From assembly GCF_003330845.1 (NCBI RefSeq), contig NZ_CP026121.1, forward strand, positions 372,001 through 436,000: a stretch of 64,000 nucleotides of DNA, read 5' to 3'. The notes beneath the pieces were generated by a model, which worked only from the letters and a program-made list of their open reading frames with translations, was not told the origin of the DNA and searched no databases. This DNA comes from Streptomyces sp. Go-475 (GTDB lineage Bacteria > Actinomycetota > Actinomycetes > Streptomycetales > Streptomycetaceae). Within the stretch, counting starts at the first letter, position 1, and the number at the start of each line of letters is the position of its first letter. The position numbers and the translations under genes were made by a program. Below, in pieces: positions 9,050 through 16,082 of this stretch.

Positions 9050-9424
9050 TCAGGTCAGGGTCGCGAGGAAGTCCGTGCACGCCCGCGCGCACGCGCGGCA
9101 GGCCTCCGCGGAGTCCTCCGCGCCCGGCTGCCGGTCGAAGGCGTGGGCGGCCTCCAGGCACACGGTCCGGCACCACTCCACCTGCACGCGGATGCCGGTC
9201 TCGTCGACCTGGTTCTGCTCGGACAGCACGCGGCAGGTCGCGTCGCAGACCTCCGCGCACATGATGCCCTTGCGTCGTACGAGTTCCTGGTTCTCGGTGC
9301 CGTCGGGATCCACGAGGCTCGCGCGCAGCGCACAGGCCCGCGCGCACTCGGTGCACGCCTGCGCGCAGGCGAAGCGGTCCTCCAGGAACCGGAACAGCTC
9401 CTGCTGGGATGTCGTCGAAGTCAC
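9050..9424 (-). CDS. Four-helix-bundle Cys-rich copper-binding-type protein (DUF326-like)
   Basis: 124 residues, no signal peptide, rich in Cys spaced as CxxxC and CxxC: CAQACTECARAC near the N-terminus, CAEVCDATC in the middle, CRTVC, and CRACARAC near the end. This spacing along predicted helices is the hallmark of the DUF326/Csp family, whose studied members hold Cu(I) ions inside a four-helix bundle and store or buffer copper in the cytosol. The GTG at 9424 is the best start by alignment with the expected N-terminus, although its ribosome site is weak; the open frame continues upstream into sequence that does not look like protein. Copper binding is inferred from family membership. Confidence 0.75.
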   Translation of the reverse strand: MTSTTSQQELFRFLEDRFACAQACTECARACALRASLVDPDGTENQELVRRKGIMCAEVCDATCRVLSEQNQVDETGIRVQVEWCRTVCLEAAHAFDRQPGAEDSAEACRACARACTDFLATLT

Positions 9425-9550
9425 ACCGCGCGGGTAGCCCCCGGGCCTGCCGGTCAAACCCGGTGTTCCCAGGGGCCGCGCCCCGTTTTCCGGCCCCGCC
9501 GCCGGGCACCCGGCCGACCCCGGAAACGACCACGCACGGAGGTGAGTCAG

Positions 9551-9991
9551 ATGCCCGGGCGAGAGGAGCTTCCGTCGACCCTGGAGCGGTCCTCCAAGGA
9601 AGCGCAGCGCACGTGGATCAAGGCGCACGACTCGGCCGTCGAACAGTACGGCGAGGGCGAGCGCGCGCACCGCACGGCGTTCGGCGCGCTGAAGCACACC
9701 CACGAGAAGGTCGGCGACCACTGGGAGCGCAAGGAGGGCGGCCGCAAGGGCCCCTCCGACCCGCGGTCGGCCCGGCCCCGGCAGCAGGGCGGGCGCAGCG
9801 GCGAGGGCGTCGACGAGCAGGCCTCGAAGGAGCACCTGTACGACCTCGCGAAGCGGATGGGGGTCGAGGGGCGCTCGCGCATGTCGAAGGCGGAGCTGCT
9901 GGACGCCGTCCGCAAGGAGAACCGCGCACGGACCAGGTCCTCACGGACGTCCTCGCGGTCCTCGTCACGCTCGTCCTCGCGATCGAGGTGA
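9551..9991 (+). CDS. ChaB-family protein with C-terminal Rho_N/SAP-like motif
   Basis: 146 residues. The start has an excellent ribosome site (GGAGGTGA, five bases upstream). Residues 1-60 match the ChaB fold (ELPSTLERSSKEAQRTWIKAHDSAVEQYG), a small domain named after a supposed regulator of the ChaA antiporter but of uncertain function. A charged linker follows. Residues 95-130 (EHLYDLAKRMGVEGRSRMSKAELLDAVRK) resemble the Rho N-terminal/SAP helix-extended-loop-helix that binds nucleic acid. The tail is Arg/Ser-rich and strongly basic. Nucleic-acid binding is therefore plausible. It appears to be monocistronic, facing away from the Cys-rich gene. Confidence 0.78.
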   Translation: MPGREELPSTLERSSKEAQRTWIKAHDSAVEQYGEGERAHRTAFGALKHTHEKVGDHWERKEGGRKGPSDPRSARPRQQGGRSGEGVDEQASKEHLYDLAKRMGVEGRSRMSKAELLDAVRKENRARTRSSRTSSRSSSRSSSRSR

Positions 9992-10028
9992 GCCGGTTCA
10001 CGGGGAGGACCAGGGGTACCCGCCCGCC

Positions 10029-10394
10029 ATGGATACCGCATGGATGGAGCTGGCCGCGGGCCGTGGCGCCCTCGGCATCGGACTGGTCGTGGCGGGCGTG
10101 GTGGTCGTGGGCCTGCTGCTGGGGGCCTTCGTCCTCGGCTTCCGCAACAAGCGCAGGGAACTGCCCACGCCACGCCCCGAGGAGCAGCCGCGGATGCCCG
10201 CCGGCGGCCCGGTCCGCGAGACGCGTGAGCGCCGGGAACCGGACGAGATGCCGAGAAGCGAGGAGCGCCTGACTCCGCACGAGCTGAAGACGAACGGCCG
10301 CCAGAGCGACCGGACGAGCGCCTCGCAGGAGCGTCCGCGCTGGAACGAGGGCGGCAGCGGCGGCTTCGGCAGCGGCGGACCGGGCGCCCGCTGA
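10029..10394 (+). CDS. Small single-pass membrane protein (DUF6479-like)
   Basis: 121 residues. One transmembrane helix (about 13-36, ALGIGLVVAGVVVVGLLLGAF) precedes a basic stop-transfer (RNKRR) and a long polar cytosolic tail rich in Pro, Glu and Arg that ends in a Gly/Ser-rich segment. This architecture and the ERLTPHELK motif recur in a Streptomyces family that I believe is DUF6479; the exact family number is from memory. No function is known. It lies 37 bp after the ChaB gene and may be co-transcribed with it. Confidence 0.7.
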   Translation: MDTAWMELAAGRGALGIGLVVAGVVVVGLLLGAFVLGFRNKRRELPTPRPEEQPRMPAGGPVRETRERREPDEMPRSEERLTPHELKTNGRQSDRTSASQERPRWNEGGSGGFGSGGPGAR

Positions 10395-10478
10395 GCCACC
10401 CGATCCAGGACCACCCGGCCCCGGGCCACCCCGCCCGCCCCGGTCGTACATCACGTCGTACACAGGGAAGTGAGAACC

Positions 10479-10829
10479 ATGGCCGATCCCGCCCGCAACA
10501 CCCTGCCGCTGCCCGACTACGACCACCTGCCGATCGGCGGCCTGGAGAGCCGTGTGCGGTCGCTGTCGGCGGACGAGGTCGAGGAACTGCTGGCGTACGA
10601 GCGGTCGCACGCCGACCGGCTGCCGGTGACGGAGCTGCTGGGGTCCCGGCTCGAGCAGTTGCGCGCGGGCGCGGAGCCGACGTCCGGCGACCCGGGCGCC
10701 CTGCGTCCCGAGACGGGCGAGGGCCACGGCGGCTCGCCGGTGTCGCCCGCCACGTCGCCGGAGCCGTCCAGTGCGCCGCCGCACGGGACGCCGGACCAGC
10801 CGGGCAAGCCGAAGGGTGACCGCACGTAG
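10479..10829 (+). CDS. Conserved actinobacterial protein of unknown function
   Basis: 116 residues from the ATG at 10479, chosen because AGGGAAGTGAG stands just upstream; a GTG three codons earlier overlaps that site. Residues 10-55 carry a recognisable actinobacterial motif (DYDHLPIGGLESRVRSL, then LLAYERSHADRLPVTELL), predicted to be two amphipathic helices. The second half is disordered, rich in Pro, Ser, Gly and Glu. Soluble, with no signal. A strong terminator follows 38 bp after the stop, closing the 9.5-10.8 kb run of small genes. Confidence 0.7.
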   Translation: MADPARNTLPLPDYDHLPIGGLESRVRSLSADEVEELLAYERSHADRLPVTELLGSRLEQLRAGAEPTSGDPGALRPETGEGHGGSPVSPATSPEPSSAPPHGTPDQPGKPKGDRT

Positions 10830-10866
10830 GGGTCACCACCGCGTCACCGCCGGACAGCCGGACAGA

Positions 10867-10894
10867 AAGGGCCCGTGCCTGTGCACGGGCCCTT
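10867..10894 (+). terminator. Hairpin terminator after the small-gene run
   Basis: A perfect 12-bp stem (AAGGGCCCGTGC at 10867-10878, complement at 10883-10894) with a CTGT loop. It follows the gene ending at 10829 and precedes the permease promoter region. Confidence 0.85.
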
Positions 10895-11048
10895 CGCCGT
10901 CTCGTTCGTCGCGGCGCTCGGGCGGGGGCCCCAGGTCTCGTGAGATGCCTCCGAAACATTCCCTTCACGCAGGAAGTATTTAGGGGTAACGACCGCTGCC
11001 TACCGTGCCTGCCTTGTCGGTCCCCAACCCGCAGCAAGGAGGCGTGGC

Positions 11049-12713
11049 ATGAGTACGGAGCCACGACTGGCAGAAGTCGTCGAGCCGGAACCCGCGCAGA
11101 AGGCAGCGCGGGGTACGGACCAGGCCGTCAAGGAGACCCTGGAGGACTACACCCTCCGCTTCGCGCCGCGCAGTTACCGGCGCTGGACCCCGATGGTGGT
11201 GGCGACGACCGCGCTCGGCGGCATCGCCTACATGGCCGACTTCTCCATCGGCGCCGGCATCGGCCTGGCCCACGGCACCGGCAACGCGCTGCTGGCGATC
11301 GCCGTCGCCGCGGTCGTCATCTTCGTGACCGGATTCCCGCTCGCCTACTACGGGGCCCGCTACAACATCGACCTGGACCTGATCACGCGCGGCTCGGGCT
11401 TCGGCTACTTCGGCTCGGTGCTCACCAGCGTCATCTTCGCCAGCTTCACCTTCATCTTCTTCGCCCTCGAGGGCTCGATCATGGCGCAGGGCCTGAAGCT
11501 GGGCCTCGGACTGCCGCTGTGGCTGGGCTACCTGGTGTCCACGCTCATGGTGATCCCGCTGGTCATCTACGGCATGACGGCGCTGAGCAAGCTCCAGGTG
11601 TGGACCACCCCGATCTGGCTGCTGCTGATGGTCGGCCCGCTGGTCTACCTGGTCGCCACCGACCCCGGGAGCGTCGACCGCTTCCTCGCCTACGCGGGCA
11701 CCGACGGCGACGGCGGCGTCAACACCGCCTCCGTGCTCCTGGGCGCGGGCGTCTGCCTGTCGCTGATCGCGCAGATCGGGGAGCAGATCGACTACCTGCG
11801 CTTCATGCCGCCCAAGACCGAGGCCAACAAGCGCAGTTGGTGGACGGCCGTGGTGATGGCCGGCCCGGGCTGGGTGGTGCTCGGCGCGCTGAAGCAGGCC
11901 ATCGGCGTGTTCCTCGCGGTCTACATCATCGCCGAGGTCGGCGCGGCCGCAGCGCCCGAGCCGATCCAGCAGTTCAAGCACGCCTTCGACGCGATGATGC
12001 CGTCCTGGCTCGTCCTCCCGCTGGCCGTGGCCCTGGTCGTGATCAGCCAGATCAAGATCAACGTGACGAACGCGTACTCCGGCTCCCTCGCCTGGACCAA
12101 CTCCTTCACCCGGGTCACCAGGCGTTACCCCGGCCGAATGGTCTTCGTCCTGGTCAACCTGGGCTTCGCGCTCGCCCTGATGGAGGCCGACATGTTCAGC
12201 TTCCTCAACAGCATCCTGGGCTTCTACTCGAACTGCGCGATCGCCTGGGTGGTCACCGTGGCCACGGACATCGGCATCAACAAGTACGTGCTGAAGCTGT
12301 CCCCGCACGCCCCCGAGTTCCGCCGCGGCATGCTCTACGCCGTCAACCCGGTCGGTGTCGTGGCCTTCGTCGCCGCGTCCGGGCTGTCCATCGCCATGTA
12401 CTTCCACGCGCTGGGCGACACGCTCCAGCCGTACTCGCCCGTCGCCGCGGCCGTCATCGCCTTCGTCCTCACGCCGCTGATGGCCGTGGTCACCAAGGGC
12501 CGGTACTACCTGCGCCGCGCCGACGACGGCATCGCCGAGCCGCTCCTGGACGAGGACGGCAACCCCAGCGCCACCACGTACGACTGCCACGTGTGCCGGC
12601 AGCGGTTCGAGCGGCCGGACGTGACCGCGTGCCGGACGCACGACGCGGTCGTCTGCTCCCTGTGCCTGAGCACCGACAAGGTCGGCGACCACGTGCTGCC
12701 GGCGGCCGTCTGA
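11049..12713 (+). CDS. NCS1-family (purine-cytosine permease-like) transporter with Cys/His-rich cytosolic tail
   Basis: 554 residues, ribosome site AAGGAGG. About 12 hydrophobic segments span residues 48-490; the start of TM1 (MADFSIGAGIGLA) and the GSGFGYFGSVLTS and INVTNAYSGSLAWTNS segments match nucleobase:cation symporter-1 proteins, which import cytosine, purines, hydantoin or related compounds with H+ or Na+. The unusual part is the last 44 residues: C513xxC516, C528, H531 and C536xxC539, a spacing that looks like a zinc ribbon or rubredoxin-like knuckle. Most NCS1 transporters lack this. It may regulate transport or dock a partner. No catabolic gene is adjacent, so the substrate is open. 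Confidence 0.85.
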   Translation: MSTEPRLAEVVEPEPAQKAARGTDQAVKETLEDYTLRFAPRSYRRWTPMVVATTALGGIAYMADFSIGAGIGLAHGTGNALLAIAVAAVVIFVTGFPLAYYGARYNIDLDLITRGSGFGYFGSVLTSVIFASFTFIFFALEGSIMAQGLKLGLGLPLWLGYLVSTLMVIPLVIYGMTALSKLQVWTTPIWLLLMVGPLVYLVATDPGSVDRFLAYAGTDGDGGVNTASVLLGAGVCLSLIAQIGEQIDYLRFMPPKTEANKRSWWTAVVMAGPGWVVLGALKQAIGVFLAVYIIAEVGAAAAPEPIQQFKHAFDAMMPSWLVLPLAVALVVISQIKINVTNAYSGSLAWTNSFTRVTRRYPGRMVFVLVNLGFALALMEADMFSFLNSILGFYSNCAIAWVVTVATDIGINKYVLKLSPHAPEFRRGMLYAVNPVGVVAFVAASGLSIAMYFHALGDTLQPYSPVAAAVIAFVLTPLMAVVTKGRYYLRRADDGIAEPLLDEDGNPSATTYDCHVCRQRFERPDVTACRTHDAVVCSLCLSTDKVGDHVLPAAV

Positions 12714-12718
12714 CCCCG

Positions 12719-12750
12719 GGGGCGGGGGCGCCGCGCGCCGCTCCCGCCCC
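12719..12750 (+). terminator. GC hairpin after the permease
   Basis: An 11-bp stem (12719-12729 with 12740-12750, one G-U pair) and 10-base loop begins 6 bp after the permease stop. No T-tract follows, as is usual in high-GC actinobacteria. Confidence 0.65.
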
Positions 12751-12937
12751 ACGGCGCCCCGCCCTCGCCGCGCGGCCCGGGATCCCGGTCGTCGCCGCCC
12801 CGCCGCACACGCCCGTATCGAGGCGGTCTCGGTCGCACATCGCCGCGTCCGCGGGGCAGCGGCTCCGGGTGCCGGGCGGCATACTGATCTTCGCTGCCCG
12901 GTGACCAGGCCGACGGGCGGAGAGGGGATGAGGGGAC

Positions 12938-13393
12938 GTGACCACCGAAGGACCGGGCGGACGGGGAGCACCCGACGAGCCGGAGGGCGTTTTCTCGGTC
13001 CCGGACGAGGTGTGGCTGCGGTTCCTGACGGACAGCGAGTCCGCCATACGCGCATCGGCCCCCAGGGAACCCTCCGCGCGGGAGAGGGCGGCGGGACGGC
13101 AGCCCCAGCCCCCGCACGCCGTCGGTGACCTGTGGCAGCCGGAGGAGTTGTGGGTCCGCGTGGCCTGGCGGGACCTGGACCGCGGCGCCAAGGTCCGCCG
13201 CGTGGGACGTGTCGTGGCCACCGCCGCCGCCGTGGCCCTGGCCCTCGGGGCCTGGTCCCAGCTGTCCACCGGCGCGGGCCAGGGCCACCGGCCGGGGACG
13301 GGCACCGTACGGCAGGTCGAGGGCGCGACCGCGCGGCAGCCCACGACCACTCCCTTCCCGTCCGGATCCCCTGTCCCGGAATCGTCCAGGTAG
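12938..13393 (+). CDS. Hypothetical single-pass membrane protein
   Basis: 151 residues from a GTG preceded by GAGGGGAC. Residues 1-85 are polar and contain two similar short motifs, VPDEVWLRFL (20-30) and QPEELWVRVAWRDL (67-80). A basic patch (KVRRVGR) then leads into one transmembrane helix (about 90-108), followed by a short Gly/Thr/Pro-rich outer segment, so topology is probably N-in. No domain recognised. Similar small anchored proteins are common in Streptomyces. It stands alone between the permease and the antiporter operon. Confidence 0.65.
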   Translation: MTTEGPGGRGAPDEPEGVFSVPDEVWLRFLTDSESAIRASAPREPSARERAAGRQPQPPHAVGDLWQPEELWVRVAWRDLDRGAKVRRVGRVVATAAAVALALGAWSQLSTGAGQGHRPGTGTVRQVEGATARQPTTTPFPSGSPVPESSR

Positions 13394-13524
13394 CACACAC
13401 GGGACGGGTGCGGTCCCGCACGGCCGCCTAGGATGAGCGCACAGGCCGGATCTGGGCGCACGTCCGGGCGAGGCCCCCCGCAGGCGAGTCACCGGAACGC
13501 GCACGCCGACCGAAGGGGGACGAC

Positions 13525-14010
13525 ATGAGCGCGCCACGCCTCAGCAGCACGCCGTTGCCGGGCATCGGGGTCCGCTACGACCTGACGACACGGGACAGCC
13601 GCCGCCTGTCGGTGGTCGCCCACCGCGACGGACACCGGACGATCAGCGCCTACCGCGAGGACGACCCCGACGCGTGCGACCTGTCGGTGCGCCTCACGGC
13701 GGAGGAGGCGGCCACGCTCATCGACGCGCTGATGCCCGCCCACCACACGCCGAACCTGCTGTCCACCACCGACCTGGGCCTCGTCGCCGAGCGGATCGAA
13801 CTGCCCGGATCCTCGCACTGGAACGGGCGGCTGCTGGGCGAGTCCCGGCTGCGCACCGACACCGGCGCGTCCGTCGTGGCGGTGCTGCGCCGGGCCGAGG
13901 CGATCCCCTCCCCCGCCCCGGACTTCCGGCTCGCCGGCGGTGACATCCTCATCGTCATCGGCACCCGCGAGGGCGTGGAGGCGGCCGCCGCGATACTCGG
14001 GCGGGAGTGA
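13525..14010 (+). CDS. Cation:proton antiporter regulatory subunit (TrkA-C/KhtT-like)
   Basis: 161 residues, start supported by AAGGGGGACGAC. The C-terminal half matches the TrkA-C (RCK_C) ligand-binding fold: STTDLGLVAERIELP, then GRLLGESRLRTDTGASVVAVLR and a final PAPDFRLAGGDILIVIGT strand, where di-adenosine nucleotides or pH are sensed in KhtT-type subunits. The N-terminal 70 residues resemble the KhtT N-domain. It lies 6 bp upstream of the membrane antiporter gene, the same order as in the KhtTU K+/H+ antiporter of Bacillus, so it should gate that protein from the cytosol. Confidence 0.85.
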   Translation: MSAPRLSSTPLPGIGVRYDLTTRDSRRLSVVAHRDGHRTISAYREDDPDACDLSVRLTAEEAATLIDALMPAHHTPNLLSTTDLGLVAERIELPGSSHWNGRLLGESRLRTDTGASVVAVLRRAEAIPSPAPDFRLAGGDILIVIGTREGVEAAAAILGRE

Positions 14011-14016
14011 CCCGCC

Positions 14017-15273
14017 ATGCACTCCTCCGCGGTCTTCCTGATCGAGTTCGGCTGCCTCATTCTCGGGCTCGGGCTGCTCGGCCGGCTCGCCGGGCGCTTC
14101 CGCTTCTCGCCGATCCCCCTCTACCTGCTGGCCGGGCTCGCCTTCGGTGAGGGCGGGCTGCTGCCGCTGGGCGCCAGCGAGGACTTCGTCGCCGTGGGCG
14201 CCGAGATCGGCGTCATCCTGCTGCTGCTCATGCTGGGCCTGGAGTACACGGCCGCCGACCTCGTCTCCAACCTCCGGACCCACTACACCGCCGGGATCGT
14301 CGACGCCGTCCTCAACGCCCTGCCCGGCGCGGCCCTGGCCCTGCTGCTCGGCTGGGGGCCGGTCGCCGCCGTGGTGCTGGCCGGCGTGACCTGGGTGTCG
14401 TCCTCCGGCGTCATCGCCAAGGTCCTCGGCGAGCTGGGGCGGCTCGGCAACCGCGAGACGCCGGCCATCCTGAGCATCCTGGTCCTGGAAGACCTCTCCA
14501 TGGCGGTCTACCTGCCCATCGTCACGGCCCTGCTGGCCGGGGTGAGCCTGGCCGCGGGGGCGCTCACGCTCGCCATCGCCCTCGGGGTGGCGGCCCTCGT
14601 GCTCGTCCTCGCGGTGCGCTTCGGCCGTCACGTCTCCCGCTTCGTCTCCAGCGACGACCCGGAGAAGCTGCTGCTGGTCGTGCTGGGGGTGACCCTCGTG
14701 GTCGCCGGGGTCGCCCAGCAGTTGCAGGTGTCCGCCGCCGTGGGCGCGTTCCTGGTCGGCATCGCCCTGTCCGGTGAGGTCGCCGAGGGCGCGTCGAGCC
14801 TGCTCGCGCCGCTGCGGGACCTGTTCGCCGCGGTGTTCTTCGTCTTCTTCGGCCTGCACACCGACCCGGCCAGCATCCCGCCCGTGCTGCTGCCCGCTCT
14901 CGCGCTGGCCGCCGTCACCACCGCGACGAAGATCGCCACCGGCTACTGGGCGGCGCGCCGTGCCGGGATCGGGCCCAAGGGCCGCTGGCGCGCGGGCGGG
15001 ACGCTGGTGGCCCGCGGCGAGTTCTCCATCGTCATCGCCGGGCTCGCCGTCACGGCCGGCATCGAGCCGTCCCTCGGTCCCCTGGCCACGGCGTACGTCC
15101 TCATCCTGGTCCTCCTCGGCCCGCTGACCGCCCGCTGGACCGAGCCACTGGCCACCCGCCTGACCGGCCGCCGCGTGCGCCGGCGGCGGGTCGGGGCGGC
15201 CGGGTCCGCGGCGCCGGGCCCGTCCGGCGAGCACGAGACGATCGAGGGGCAGGACACGGTCGGCCGGGCGTGA
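14017..15273 (+). CDS. CPA2-family cation:proton antiporter (KhtU/KefB-like)
   Basis: 418 residues with about 12 transmembrane helices covering 5-385. Typical CPA2 features are visible: GLLGRLAGRFRFSPIPLYLLAGLAFGEGGL at the N-terminus, GVTWVSSSGVIAKVLGELGRLGN in the broken helix, and LVLEDLSMAVYLPIV, where the acidic residue of the ion site lies. A C-terminal TrkA-N domain is absent, so control must come from the separate regulatory subunit just upstream. The probable role is K+ (or Na+) efflux against protons under alkaline or thiol stress. The tail after residue 385 is a disordered Arg/Gly/Ser stretch. The operon ends here, converging on the minus-strand gene at 15445. Confidence 0.88.
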   Translation: MHSSAVFLIEFGCLILGLGLLGRLAGRFRFSPIPLYLLAGLAFGEGGLLPLGASEDFVAVGAEIGVILLLLMLGLEYTAADLVSNLRTHYTAGIVDAVLNALPGAALALLLGWGPVAAVVLAGVTWVSSSGVIAKVLGELGRLGNRETPAILSILVLEDLSMAVYLPIVTALLAGVSLAAGALTLAIALGVAALVLVLAVRFGRHVSRFVSSDDPEKLLLVVLGVTLVVAGVAQQLQVSAAVGAFLVGIALSGEVAEGASSLLAPLRDLFAAVFFVFFGLHTDPASIPPVLLPALALAAVTTATKIATGYWAARRAGIGPKGRWRAGGTLVARGEFSIVIAGLAVTAGIEPSLGPLATAYVLILVLLGPLTARWTEPLATRLTGRRVRRRRVGAAGSAAPGPSGEHETIEGQDTVGRA

Positions 15274-15323
15274 TCACGGGAGACCGGCGGCGGCACGACC
15301 CCCCACGAGGGCCGCCCGGTTCG

Positions 15324-15479
15324 GCCGGTCTTCCACGCCGCGGGTCGCTTCAGCAGGTCTTCCATCCCGCCGCGTGTCGATCAGCCCGTCTTCCATCTCC
15401 GCCGCGTGTCGATCAGCCCGTCTTCCATCCCAGCCGCGTGTCGATCAGCCCGTCTTCCACCCCCGCCGCGTGTCGATCC
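15324..15479. repeat. 32-bp tandem repeat array derived from a gene 3' end
   Basis: About five units of 31-32 bp: diverged copies near 15324 and 15352, near-perfect copies at about 15384 and 15416, and a final copy from about 15448 that is the end of the minus-strand gene. Read on the minus strand each unit encodes roughly IDTRRGWKTG and then TGA, so the last ten codons plus stop of that gene were duplicated downstream. The unit is not a multiple of three, so copies lie in different frames. Confidence 0.8.
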
Positions 15480-16026
15480 GCTCCCACTCCGCGTCCCACT
15501 GCGCCATCCGCCGCCGGTCGAGACCCAGACGGGCCACCCAGGCGGCTCCCAGTACCGCCCCGCCCGTCAGGGCTCCTGCCAGCACGCCGCCGACGGTGGT
15601 GTGCAGCCAGGCCTCGCCGGGTGACACCGGCTGCGCGGTGAGGTCACCGTCGCGGTCCACCCACACGGGGATCGTGCTCCCGGCGGGCGCCCGGGGCGGC
15701 ACCCGTGCCTCCTCCCGGTGGGCCGAGCCGTCCGGCGCGGTCCACCGCACCTTGCCCCAGACCCGGTGGTCGCTCGCCGCGCGCGCCGGGGACGGGCCGG
15801 GCGCGTCCTCGACGAGCACCGCCGTGACCTCGCGGCTCTCGGCCCGCTGCCGTTCCACGGCCCGCTCGACGGCGCCCGCCGCCATCGACCCGGCGACCAG
15901 CCCGCCCAGCAGGGCGAACACCCAGCCGGCGAGCACCACCCACGCTTCGACGACGTCGACGCGCCGCCTGAGCGGGTTGCGCCGCCACCGCCAGCACCGC
16001 ACGGTCGTACGCCCTGACGCTTCCAT
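15445..16026 (-). CDS. Rv1733c-like membrane protein
   Basis: 193 residues from the ATG at 16026 (GAGGGGGTG about eight bases upstream). Layout matches the actinobacterial Rv1733c family: a basic N-terminus with WRRNPLRRRVDVVEAW, a first transmembrane helix (about 28-50), an outer domain of about 90 residues with a GKVRWTAPDG...PVWVDRDG pattern, and a second helix near 145-165, then a charged cytosolic tail (RRMAQWDAEWERIDTR). Function unknown. A paralogue with the same plan lies at 49601-50185. The last codons sit inside a 32-bp tandem repeat array, so the C-terminus may vary between strains. Confidence 0.78.
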   Translation of the reverse strand: MEASGRTTVRCWRWRRNPLRRRVDVVEAWVVLAGWVFALLGGLVAGSMAAGAVERAVERQRAESREVTAVLVEDAPGPSPARAASDHRVWGKVRWTAPDGSAHREEARVPPRAPAGSTIPVWVDRDGDLTAQPVSPGEAWLHTTVGGVLAGALTGGAVLGAAWVARLGLDRRRMAQWDAEWERIDTRRGWKTG

Positions 16027-16082
16027 CGGCCGACACCCCCTCGTGAGCACCGGCAGCTCCCTTCCAGTGTGCTCCCCTCACG

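Noticed and set aside
15324..15479. CRISPR array
   Set aside because: Units are contiguous with no unique spacers, match a gene end, and no cas gene is present.
15270..15641. Frames within the 32-bp repeat array suggesting repeat peptides
   Set aside because: They arise from the tandem repeat read in other frames; no ribosome site with a convincing start.
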